Positions 53,827 through 64,000 of a DNA stretch of 64,000 bases are shown piece by piece. Source of the DNA: Prosopocoilus inquinatus (lineage: Eukaryota; Arthropoda; Insecta; Coleoptera; Lucanidae); the NCBI GenBank assembly GCA_036172665.1, contig CM069877.1, forward strand, positions 15,024,501 through 15,088,500. The letters run 5' to 3'. The notes beneath the pieces are model-generated. The model searched no databases and was not told the DNA's origin. It saw nothing but the letters and a program-made list of their open reading frames with translations. Numbering within the stretch: the stretch's first letter is position 1; every line of letters begins with the position of its first letter. Position numbers and translations under genes: made by a program.

Positions 53827-54072
53827 TCACTCTGGTGCTTCCGACCTTGTGTCTGGTGCTTCTGACCTTGTGTCTGGTGCTTCTGACCTCGTCTCTGTCT
53901 GTCTACTCTTCCCCCCTGTCGATTGTTTCTCTGGCCCTTCCGATTTATTATCCGACTCTTCTTCTTCCTTCGGTTTACCTCCTCCGCATGCGTAATAATT
54001 CGCGATGACCACCGCCGTCCACACTGCAAGCACCAAGCACCTCGTGATATCCAATTCTTCCAGTAAAGGCAT
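53827..54072 (-). CDS. Hypothetical small protein (81 aa) with one hydrophobic segment and C-terminal repeats
   Basis: Start ATG at 54072. A hydrophobic stretch (CLVLAVWTAVVIANYYACGG, residues about 12-31) could be a signal anchor or signal peptide. An acidic, lysine-rich region follows, and then three copies of the eight-residue repeat DTRSEAPE at the end. These come from a 24-base tandem repeat at about 53835-53895. No family recognised. The repeat is also open in another frame on the same strand, so coding status is uncertain. Confidence 0.3.
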   Translation of the reverse strand: MPLLEELDITRCLVLAVWTAVVIANYYACGGGKPKEEEESDNKSEGPEKQSTGGKSRQTETRSEAPDTRSEAPDTRSEAPE

Positions 54073-54089
54073 GATGAACGGTGAAACAA

Positions 54090-54984
54090 AAATTAAAATT
54101 AAAAAAAAAAATTAAAGCGAACCTTTCTCCTCTCGAAAATGACGTGACATTTTAAATTTTGATGGTTGAGTTGACAGACAGAGGAGGTGATTTTGACAGT
54201 AATTTTTGGCGGGCTGCAACTTTCGTGGAAAGCAGAACGATTTTGGTTTGGTTTTTATAACTTCGAATCGCTCCTAATATGGAACCAGAAATTTTCCTTC
54301 TGACCTATTCGATATACCTATTACCCAAGAAAAAAAAATCTGAATGCCCACACCTCCTTATCAAAAAGAAAAATGAAAAGGGGCTCGAATATTCAAATTA
54401 AAACAGAAAAAATTAAGTGACTCATCACGTGTACTCATTTTGCAAAGTGCTGCAGAGATACTTCTGCTCGTTCGTATACGTCCTGTATATTCTTTTTTCT
54501 TTCTGCAGGTACATTAGTCTTAAATGTGGGTGTTCTTGTACAACTGTCGCGACCATTAAATCAAACTTACGACTTCTTCGCCGACGTAAATTGTAACATG
54601 CGGTCTCTAGCTCGGCTGCCACCAATTCGGCCAAAATGTACTTACAACGCCGCCATTAAATCAAATTTAATGGCACCGAGCAAAATTTCGGAACGTGTTC
54701 GCGGACGTTCGAGCAAAAAAAATCGACATTTTTCTTTTAATAAAGTCGACATCGCGCTTAACTACGTTACAGGCACAAATGCTTACTATAACTTCTTGAA
54801 GTACAAAAATTTTCACGTCGAGAAAGCTTAAAGATGCGTAAGTAAGGCAGCCAAACTTTGAGAAGGTCGACGAATATTTGATTTGTTTTTCATAAAGACA
54901 GATACGAGCGTTATTCGTTTTCAAATATAACTTCCATGACTAGAGGAAGCACACTTATTAAAACGTGAGTGTTTTTGCAGTACA
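54090..54984. other. No gene recognised
   Basis: A 69-codon minus-strand frame (54425-54634) lacks any recognisable motif. Otherwise non-coding. Confidence 0.4.
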
Positions 54985-55202
54985 ATAAAAATTGGGTTAA
55001 GTCTCCTAATCACAAGAAGTTTTTTAAATACTATATGCGTATTTCGGCAGCTAAGCTGCCATCTTCAGTAGATGACTTCTTCTTAACCACAAGAGAAGTG
55101 ACACAAGAGACTTCTCTTGTGATTAAGAAGAAGTCTTCTACTGAATAGAAGGCGTATATAGTATTTAAAAAACTTCTTTTGGAGATTTAACCCAATTTTT
55201 AT
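54985..55202. mobile_element. Foldback MITE, 218 bp
   Basis: Two arms of about 95 bases, starting ATAAAAATTGGGTTAA and mirrored at the right end, form one long imperfect hairpin around about 55095. It includes GTTTTTTAAATACTATAT on both sides. Confidence 0.65.
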
Positions 55203-55214
55203 CATAATTTTTGG

Positions 55215-55382
55215 TTTAAACCTCTTTTCGATACTTGATAACTATTGTGTGTCGATTATAATCGATATATCGATGGCATTGATACGTATCGGTAACCGAT
55301 GCTCGATACGTATTAATATTCGATACATTGATACATATAGTATCGAAATTCGATACACAATTTCCCGTATCGCCCACCTCTA
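55215..55382. repeat. CGATA/TATCG-rich tract, possible hAT end on the minus strand
   Basis: More than a dozen CGATA or TATCG pentamers within 150 bases. The minus strand begins AGAGGTGGGCGATACGGG. Short subterminal repeats next to an AGAGGTGGGC-type start are common in hAT elements. Confidence 0.35.
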
Positions 55383-57040
55383 CTCTTCTTAATCCACAAG
55401 CCACCCTGGCAGACGGTTTTCTTGTTTGACAGTTGGTTTGAGATTTATAGCCAAAAATGTGGTCCTAGAAATTTTTCCATGAAAGCCAAAATAGAGTCGT
55501 TGTGTCCTAACGATAGTCAACTTCTTCCGCTTTGTTAAGTTAACAAAGTTTTAAAATTTCATCTTTTTGACTTAACAACACATGGACACTTTTCTTGACG
55601 TAGATTTAATGATATTAAATCTTTTGCTGAGTGGCTGTAATTATAAATTGTCATCTACAAATTACAAACAAATTAGCTTTTCTTAAAGACAAATTCATTT
55701 TCCATTTTTGCCTTAGCTGTATGGCTAACATGAGTTAATAATTTTTAAACGAAAATAATGACTGAACTTTATTAATTATTGTGTCATCCATAAGTGTCAG
55801 TTCATAATTACAGCCATCCAGCAAAATAATAATAATAATAATAATAATAAATGACTTTATTGTGCAGATCATAAAAACATACAAATAAATACTGTATGGT
55901 ACTCCCTATATAAATTAATTACATTAGAAAGCAGCTATAAAGAAACAAAGAATATACACGACCGCAAGGCGAAATTCAGATTCAGCGCAAGCTTCTCTGC
56001 TTTTAAATTTAACCTTGAGTAATAAAGATAAATAAGATATATGAAAATGCCTAAATTAAGAAAACTTAAATTTAATTTAAATTAAGCTTATTAAAGCTAA
56101 AAAAACTATAAAAAAAAATAATATTGACATTTGTGTACAAACCGAAATTAAATTCTTAGCAACATTAAATTTACATCAAAAAGGGACCCTAATCACAACT
56201 AATATGATTTAAAAATACCGGGTGATCAATGGAAATCATAATTAGAGGGGGCTGTGATTGGTGTTATTTTATGCTATGTGGTTGGATACAATGAGAAATA
56301 AATAATTAGTTGACAATTGTTATATTTAAAGTTATGCTCGTGCCTTATACAATCTTTATTTTGTTATATTTTATTTTGTACGAATGCAGGTTTAAACCCT
56401 CTTTTAGAATATTAGAGAGGATTCCATAAAACAAATCCGTTTATTTTCAACCATCTAAAAAAATTAGAGTCACAATTCTGACACTTAAATTTTTTAACTT
56501 CAAACTGTAAGCCTGTGTTGCCAACTTTTTGGAAAATATCTCAGCCTGCTCTAATTATAAATTCCATTGATCGCATAGTACAAACAAACAACAAAGAAAT
56601 TACAAGATTTCAAAAACGTCACGAGAAAGGTCTCTTTTTGTTTTGCTCGAATTTATTCAAAATCGTTTGTTTAAGACCGTGTTCACAATGCACATAAACA
56701 TAAGATTTATGTAAACATAACAGACACATAAATTAGCATAATTTTTTTAAAAATCAATGTTTTATACAAAAATGCTTAAAACAAGGACCGAGACTTATTA
56801 TGATTAATATTAACCACTATAAGATGTCATTAGTATATGGATTGAGAAACATAGTGAAAATTTCTATCCAAAATTCAGTATGTTTATGTATTTAGTGTAG
56901 TATTTTATTCATTCAATAAATGTACAACACTTTTAGATACGTCAAAGCGAAATAGACATGTCAACAAGACAACATTTTTAAGTTTACGTCCTTTGTGAAC
57001 GAGTGCTTATACAAAAAGTAGATAACGAACAGATTTAGAA
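55383..57040. other. No gene recognised; (AAT)n at 55825-55851
   Basis: AT-rich non-coding DNA with one trinucleotide run. Confidence 0.5.
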
Positions 57041-57179
57041 AACTTTTGTTGCATATCGTTTTTGATTTCAGTGGATCTCTCGAACATCCCTATGCACAGC
57101 TGTTTCGGGCCTATTTGGGGATTTATCAGCAGAAGTGTAGCTCAAGAGTTTGACCTATCATTGCATTTGAAATTGAACT
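57041..57179 (-). mobile_element. Old retrozyme copy with decayed hammerhead
   Basis: Related to the retrozyme units (ATATCGTTTTTGATTTCAGTG..., CAGCTGTTTCGGGCC). Flanked by GATTTAGAA at 57032-57040 and 57180-57188. On the minus strand the core reads CTGATAA instead of CUGANGA, and the site after stem III reads TGC instead of TCC. The GAAA and ACAGCTGT parts are kept. Confidence 0.6.
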
Positions 57180-57188
57180 GATTTAGAA

Positions 57189-58221
57189 CTCAAGAATTAT
57201 TTTACAAAATAATTTTGAAGTGGCGATTCTGAAATAAATAAGTAAAAAAAAACTTCAAAAAAATCTTTAGTTTCCGCGACCGTTGTCCGTTTTCTTAGAC
57301 TTCCGGATAATCGAGTTACATTTTTCAAAGTGACATTTCGTCTTACTTGCAAAAGACTTCCTCAGGGCTGTTGCTGTCAATTTTCTTTGCTGCCGCTGTT
57401 GTTCGCGTTTCCTCTTACCAGCGCGAAAAACAGCAGCAACAGCACCTGAAATAGTCTCTTGCAAGTGAGACGCAATGCCGGCAATTGAAGAATTCAACTC
57501 GGTTCCCGGAAGCTTAAGAAGTTTAAGGATAAACTTCAAATAAATTTCTACGAGCCAAAAGTCAATATAAACAGGCAAGAAAACTTAAGTTGATTTTTCT
57601 ATTTTATTTTATGTTTTTTGTTTCGTCCATATTGTTTTCATCAAATTGTCAATTTTTTTTGTCGAAGAAAATGATAAAACATGTTCAGTGGCCAAGAGGC
57701 TAATTGGCGCCCCTTGAACATGTAAGTCTTCAAAGGGGGGCGTAGCAGAATAAATTTAAAAAAATTAAACGCAACTTGCAGCTAATTTATTATATTATTC
57801 TTTTACAAGAGATTGCATATACATAGAGCAATAAATTTTGATCGTCATTAATTGTCAAAGGTTTGCACCAAACTTCTATTTTATTTTAAATGCTAGTAAT
57901 AGTCTCTTAAGTCCTTAATTTATTTCTTTCTTGGTAAAACACAAATGAAAATTTCTAATTTCTTGACGTTGTGATTGTTTGATTGACAGTAACGACCAAA
58001 ATTTAAAACTCTCGACTGTATGGTGAGTTATTTTTTTCTTACTTTGAACATACAATGTAAATATTCCCAAGTTAAATTTTAGAAAAAAAGTGCCAATACA
58101 TTAAAGCAAATTATGAAATCTAATGACGAGCCTCAAATTTGAAAGAATAATAATAATAATATAAAAGTATATGATAGTCAGCTAAAGATTGTACGGGGGG
58201 GGGGGGGGGGGGGCGTGAATC
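57189..58221. other. No gene supported; (G)19 run at 58195-58213
   Basis: A 103-codon minus-strand frame (57267-57578) has no recognisable domain. A run of 19 G lies directly before a hAT-like end. Confidence 0.4.
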
Positions 58222-58272
58222 ATAACACTGCTCATAAGGGGGTCGCGAAACCTAAAAATTTGGGAAACGCTG
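58222..58272. repeat. hAT-like transposon end, copy 1
   Basis: 51 bases ending TTTGGGAAACGCTG, matching 62229-62279 at 48 of 51. Reversed, it begins CAGCGTTTCCCAAA, a form typical of hAT terminal repeats. A related upstream block lies at about 57990-58075, matched at about 61444-61530. Confidence 0.55.
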
Positions 58273-59949
58273 CAATAAATGAACAAAGTTGGTTACAGCC
58301 ATAAAGCAATTTATTTGAACCGGCAAGGTTCAGAACACAGATCACAAATTTACACAGGCATCCTGAAGGGGTGTTCGGTCGCGTTTTAATTATCAAAATA
58401 GCAATAACTAAAAAGACAAAGCCCAAAATGGGGTAACCTTTGCTTCTGCCATCTGCGCACAACAGCATAACATATAACAGATGGTAACAGAATTTTTATT
58501 TGTAACAAACGCAAAAGCGCATAAAAACCAAGACAAAATAAAATGTAACACGTGATTCGTGAAGCGCGAAACGCGAAAAACTTTCAGAAGAAAGAAAAAA
58601 ATTGCAAAAATGACGCTAATTATAATTCCGCTCTGAAGGATCCTCACTTTAACAAGTGAAAACGATGCAAAATAAATAACTAAGTGTAAACGGTACTTCA
58701 ACAATAATGCGGTGAGGTTGCCGTCGCAAAAAAATAATCATAAATCCGCCGGTTCACATTTGTGCCACACGAGTCGACGCCGCCGATGAGAGGACAGAAA
58801 AAAGACAGAGACGGTTCGAGCTTACGTGGTTGTCAAAGAAAGACGCCTTTCCACGACCCAAACGGTTTTACTTCTCTTTAGGGCGTTGGTTGAATCGACG
58901 CAACGTCAGGAACAAAAAAACGGCGAACCGAAAAGGCTGAGCTGCGGCATCAGATTCCTCAATTTGAATCAACATGCTTCTTCACGAACGGAGGGGTGTA
59001 ATAAGGTCCCATACAGATTACTTTAACAAAGGGGAAACAACAGTAATTAATAAAACGCCACAAACAAACGAAAACGTGGTCAGCAAATAGCGGTCGTACA
59101 AATCACCTCATGCAAGCACATGAAGACCCTCGCACGTCGTTAACCAAATCCGTCAATAGCGGCCCCAACAGCAACTGGGGAGAACTTTCTTGCGGTGCAA
59201 AAGCCCGAAGAAAAATGGGGGTCAAATTAAACTTCAAAGCAACACAGAAACGAGACCACCACCGCAAACGACGTGCATAAGTAAAGTAAAGCCAGCGCAT
59301 GCCACTCAAAAGCACGCACGACTCCATCTCAAATGAGACGTGCTACGCGATCATACAGCCAACGACCGAACTTGCAACAGAAGTTGGAGACAAATTCCCT
59401 CAACGCGAAGAGGATACTGTAACAAGTGCTTGAGATACAATGTTACTGATGTAAATACAAAATAAAGTAAAACCACGTAGATTTCTACGCAGAGAAAGAA
59501 TAAATAGAATACGTAACTAAACTTACCGAACTAAAACACTACTATGGTGTACCCAAATAATTAAACAGTAACAGGAGGAGTAAAAAAAACCAAATGCGAG
59601 GACAACAATTCACAATAAAGTACAGCATTGCAAATTAAAATTAAATGTAGCTTAGAAATGAGGTGGCTTAGGAAACCTGACTTAAGTATAACATTTTTTT
59701 AGTTTTCGCTGAAATCAGCCAATTGCAAAATTTTGCTCAACAATTGCAAAAGCTTAAGACTTGATTTCAAGAAGATTGAACCGGCAACTAGATAGACACG
59801 TGCTTTAAATTAAATGTGACCTCCAAGTGGTCGATGGAGATCCATCGACCCCTTGGAGGTCTATGAAAGACTTGAAAGCGGTCGATAAACCTTTATTAGG
59901 GGTTCGCTAGGGCTCTTTCAGGGGGTCGGAGTTGTTAGGTTTTCTCTAT
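58273..59949. other. No gene recognised
   Basis: Somewhat GC-richer around 58740-59400 but without a supportable frame or splice structure. Confidence 0.4.
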
Positions 59950-60990
59950 TGAAGGTCTTGCTGAATAGTTTATAAAAAAAGTATAAGTTACGTATAATAT
60001 TAAATGAATTTGAATTAGCTCGAATAAAAGAGAAAAAAGGAAGTCGTCCAATTGATTATCAAAATCAAAATCAGAATCGAATAAAACAAAAACATAAGAC
60101 GACGTCAAACAAGTCAGTACGAAAATAAAAACTTTGTGAAGCTCAATAAATAATTAAAAAATAAAATAAATTTCCCAACATTGGCAATTGGAGGAATTAA
60201 AATGTAAAATAAAATAATCTTAAATCTTGTAAAAAGAGACACAGAAGACGCGCAATTGATAACTAAAAAAATCAAAAGTCATGTCAAATAAAATCAAACC
60301 AAAGGGAAAACAAAAAGCAAGATGATTAGTTGTTGATTTAAAAGTAAGAAACAAAACGAATGAAATCGATTAAAAGAAAAAACAAAGGTCCATCGATTGC
60401 CTGTGTTAAAAGCGAAATAAAATAGAGTCAAACGAGGATTGTATAAAAATAAAAGTCGATGATGAAGTTAGGATCAAATTAAAAATTATATAAAACCAGC
60501 AATAAGTCAGATTGATTTAAAAATTGACAACTTTTGTCACCATCCAAAGAATAATCTATAAATTTTAACGAAACAGGGCGATCAGTGAATAATTTAAAAA
60601 CAAAACAAAGTAAAATTGAATAAAAGAGAAAATAAAATGGCGATCAATCGACGGGATTAAAGTGTAAAATAAATTCACATTCAATAAACGAAAACTAAAA
60701 CAAATCACCGAAAAAATAATGGTAAATGTCATATTGAAAATTAAATGAAATAAATTCGAATAAGGAATTAAAAAAAGATGATTGTTGATGAGACTAAACG
60801 AAAAATTCTACATATGAAATTAACATAAAATCAAATAGACATTGACATTGGCGAATTTTTAATTGAGATTGATTAAAAGAGAATCAAACTGAAATCGAAT
60901 CAAGAAAAGAAAAAGACGATGGTATCATTAAACAATAAAATAAAATAAAGACAAATAGAATAATAAATTGTCACGATTTAACAAAATTTT
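59950..60990. repeat. A-rich low-complexity tract
   Basis: About 1 kb strongly biased to A on the plus strand, with endless AAATAAAATAAA and AAAATCAAA phrases. Confidence 0.6.
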
Positions 60991-62228
60991 TATATATGCA
61001 TGAAACATTATTAATACATTTTTTTTTAATATTATTTAAATCTGAATGGGGTCGACGGAAATTTTTATTTTCTTGTAAGGAGTGAGTGATTAAAAAAAAA
61101 GGTTAGAAACCTCTGCTTTATACGCACGTGTCAGAACTTATACTATTTAATACGAATATCTCGAAAACTTTTCGTTTTATTTAAAAATCATTTAGAGAGA
61201 TTGTTATCGGAATTTAATTTGGGATCCAAATGTTTACAGATATACCGGGTGTTCCATTTCAGAAAACAAAATGTCAGTTTATATCTCGGTTATTCCATGT
61301 GCATTTGTTATTCGGTAAACATCAGTGAAAAACTTTTAATCAGCCTGTATAAGTTTTGTATCAAACGTTTCTTTCTGATAAAAAAAAGTTGGGAATTCTC
61401 GCGTAGACGGCCAGCACATACAGTTGCAAGCAATAAATTGTGACAGCGACGACTAAAATTTAATACTCGCCACTATACATATACGGTGAGTTTTATTTTT
61501 ACTTTGAACATACAATGTAAATATTCCCATGTTCAGGTTTCGAAAAAGAACGTGTCAGAATAAGCAAACAAGCTTCAGCAAAGCAAATGTGCTGTTATTG
61601 TCCGTTATGAAATGCAAGGACGAGTCTCAAATATTAAAAAAAAAATCAGAAACTATGAAAGCATTTGATAATAGTTTAGCATCAGTGGTCAAGTTCGAGA
61701 TTCGACGGGAAAGGGGGCGAAAGGCCTCGAATCTGAGGTTCCAAACTCAGAGGCGTTGTATTCCGCGGGCGGCGAGGTTCGATTTCTCGCTGCATTTCCG
61801 ATAGGCACGAGGATTTTACGATGGAATTCTGCGTCTCATTAATTTTGATTTTGACGATTCGACATTTATTTGATTGCTCAGTCTCTACGTAAATATTGAA
61901 GAGTTCAAAATTTACCTAGAGAAAGCGTTTCTCACAACCTGTTATGTGGAGAGACCATTTTCTCGCTTTAAAAGACAAGACATTCTCACGGCAAATCGAA
62001 ACGAACGAATGAAAATTTGGAAAAGTTATTTTTAATAACGATTAATAGCTGAGAAATTGTAGTATTATATTTCCTATTTGAATTTCGAATACCTGAGAAT
62101 ACTCAACAACGCACGTCTCTGTTAAACCGGGCAATAGAACGATTCAGATCTGCGCTACACCGAGGGTGTTACGATGCGTAATCGACATCTGGGAGACTGG
62201 ACGGGCTATTTTCCTCGATGCTGTAATC
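60991..62228. other. Non-coding; hAT-related sequence from about 61444
   Basis: Bases 61444-61530 match 57990-58075 and precede a second hAT-like end. This suggests a longer member of the same element, but no intact transposase frame and no clear target duplication were found. Confidence 0.35.
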
Positions 62229-62279
62229 ATAACACAGCTCAAAAGGGGGTCGCGAAACCTAAAAGTTTGGGAAACGCTG
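62229..62279. repeat. hAT-like transposon end, copy 2
   Basis: 48 of 51 bases match 58222-58272, ending GTTTGGGAAACGCTG. Confidence 0.55.
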
Positions 62280-64000
62280 TACTATCACTTTACTTAACTC
62301 TTGAAATATTCAAGTCAAACAATTTGGTTCTATACTCTTCGAGACATTTGAGATTTTTCAAAGACTTTTCACTTTCACGGTAGTTAATTAATTAACTAAT
62401 GGTAGTAGTTAATTAGTTGAGTCCTATAGGACACTTTAGCCTAAAATATTTAAAAGGACGAATTTTCGGTGCAAAACTTCGCTTTTTGCAACCCTTCCCC
62501 CTTATTTAAAGAGTTCGCTACCAGAACTCGAATTGTACACGTTGTATGTTAAAATACAACCCGTTTAGCTAAACTTAGACAATATTGAAACGCTTAAAAT
62601 TCCACAATGAAATAAAGTGTCGCGCTTTTCAGGCTTTAAAGCGTTTCACACCTAAAATAATTCAATGTAAAGAAGGAAAATTAAAGTGATAAACGTTAGA
62701 GTAGGCGAGCGGAAATGTAAAGCTTATAAATTGTGCAATTTGTTGCGCGGAAGACGTATTGGCGCATCTCGTAACAGAAATAACGAGGTTGAAGAACTGC
62801 AACTGCAAATTTATGTGCGCAGACGGAACTGCATGACATTGTGCTTGAATCATGACGCCCGATCTTTTCACCACATCCTGATAAATTTATCAGCAAGGTA
62901 ATATTCTTGAAAATCATTTATCAGGAATTGGACGGAAAGCTGGAGCCTTAGGCACATAAATTAATTTAATTTTTTTTAGAGATAACTATTGCGAAGCCGC
63001 GTTGTATTTACGGTACAGTATTTAATTGGAATCAAGTGGAAAGCCTCAAGGGAGCTTATATTTCTTTTAAAGCTGTCAGTCCCACTCGGTAGGATTTTAT
63101 TTTCATCCCTTCGCGAAGTCATACCGCGATGTTTAATTAATTATCGGCAGTTTCCTCGACGGCACGAAATTATCCTCGCTTTTAAAACTGCGAGCCCCGA
63201 ATTTTAAGAATCGCTTGGAAAAGACGAGAACAGAAAAGTTTCTTTGCGATGCTTCGCGGAGCAAAACTCCACTTAAAGAGTCATTGCTGTTCGCGATCCA
63301 GTTTTGTCGAATCGACAGTTTTATTACCAGTTAAAATAAAACATAATTTAGCTCGAAAAAAGTAAAGCTAAATGAAAAACAATGTTCTTTTTTATGCAAA
63401 GTCTCGGTTTCTTACATCCCTTCCCACTTATTTAAAGAAGTGTCGTCAGAGAAAAAATCGACTAAAGGAACGAATACTCTTAAATAATCAACTGCTGATT
63501 TAAAATCATTAAACCGTCACTAATTGTTGCTGACGTCCACAATCAGATAATGATCGAAAAGTATAGCAATTACGAGACAGTCACAATATAAGACGTTGAT
63601 CCAGAAAGGACGTAAATCATCAGAGAGTGAGCGGGAAGTGAAATAAACCGTCAAATACTACACGAAAAGTAACGTCAGTAATCAAATAGTGAACAGGTGA
63701 TGACAGAAATAATCATATAATGCTCGTAAATAGTGAAATAGTGTTATCTACGGTGACTAGATTTTACTTACGTACACAATAAACAACCAGAACCAGGTGA
63801 TTAAAAAGTGAAGTACAAAATCAAATACGGAGTGGCAAGAAACGAGAACCGTCAAAGAGTGATTGAAAACACCGTGAACTATGAAATAGTGTTGGCAAAA
63901 AAGTGCATAAATAAATAAAAATAAATGCGTTTAACGTGACATGCATGATTTAAACAGAGACGAAAAATTTGGTGAACAGTCATAGTCATAGTGAAGTGAA
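62280..64000. other. No gene recognised; GTGAA-rich right edge
   Basis: Contains a GATAAATTTATC palindrome near 62878 shared with the MITE at 49654. Bases 63600-64000 are rich in AGTGA and GTGAA words with no long frame. This could be a 5' UTR of a gene to the right, but nothing proves it. Confidence 0.3.

Noticed and set aside
57267..57578. 103-codon minus-strand frame with a basic, glutamine-rich middle
   Set aside because: No domain, no repeats, no regulatory context; could be chance in AT-rich DNA.
1..64000. CRISPR arrays, bacterial operons, rRNA genes
   Set aside because: No regular spacer-repeat structure, ribosome-binding sites or rRNA-like sequence; the window is clearly eukaryotic.

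Overview
This is a transposon-dense, AT-rich piece of an arthropod genome, almost certainly an insect. The repeat content supports this: gypsy/errantivirus-like LTR elements with env, mariners, Penelope-like elements, R1-like and CR1/L2-like LINEs, copia remnants and hammerhead-bearing small repeats. I found no host gene that I can name. Nearly all recognisable coding sequence is retroelement or transposase, and most of it is broken.

Layout. 1-2932: 5' part of a minus-strand Ty3/gypsy element (LTR, PBS, gag with a SAP-like N-terminus and coiled-coil repeats, start of protease). 3216-25152: one plus-strand LINE (LINE A) cut into pieces by six nested insertions. These are a TA-flanked MITE (3358-3738), a 5'-truncated LINE B (4124-5234), LINE C (about 5973-8144), a complete LTR retroelement G2 (8303-19789), a DNA transposon with a 9-bp target duplication (19933-21185) and an R1-like LINE D (22356-24781). 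Removing each insertion rejoins the LINE A sequence, in frame wherever the insertion lies in coding sequence. 26412-30090: two Penelope-like copies head to head, one carrying a hammerhead-ribozyme retrozyme insertion (28302-28883); a second retrozyme follows at 30115-30658. 33500-35510: decayed copia element. 36262-39083: mariner split by a satellite-like array. 41229-42463: a second mariner with terminal repeats and TA duplication. 43488-47264: two solo LTRs of one family, the second split by LINE E. 47269-64000: mostly non-coding AT-rich DNA with MITEs, a tRNA-derived repeat, hAT-like ends and low-complexity tracts.

The main discovery is G2, an 11.5-kb, structurally intact, very young element on the minus strand. 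Its 381-bp LTRs differ at one position and it is flanked by a 4-bp ATAT duplication. Gag (594 codons), Pol (about 1764 codons, joined by an apparent -1 frameshift site) and an F-like Env (640 codons) are all open. Pol carries two extra enzyme domains: a TARG1/OARD1-type ADP-ribosyl-hydrolase macrodomain between protease and reverse transcriptase, and a complete ubiquitin-specific protease domain after integrase. In both, the residues known to be catalytic in the family appear to be kept. The likely reading is a transmissible retroelement that has captured two enzymes able to erase host ADP-ribose and ubiquitin marks. This resembles the macrodomain plus deubiquitinase pairing in coronavirus nsp3. 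The domain calls come from the sequence; the role is inference.
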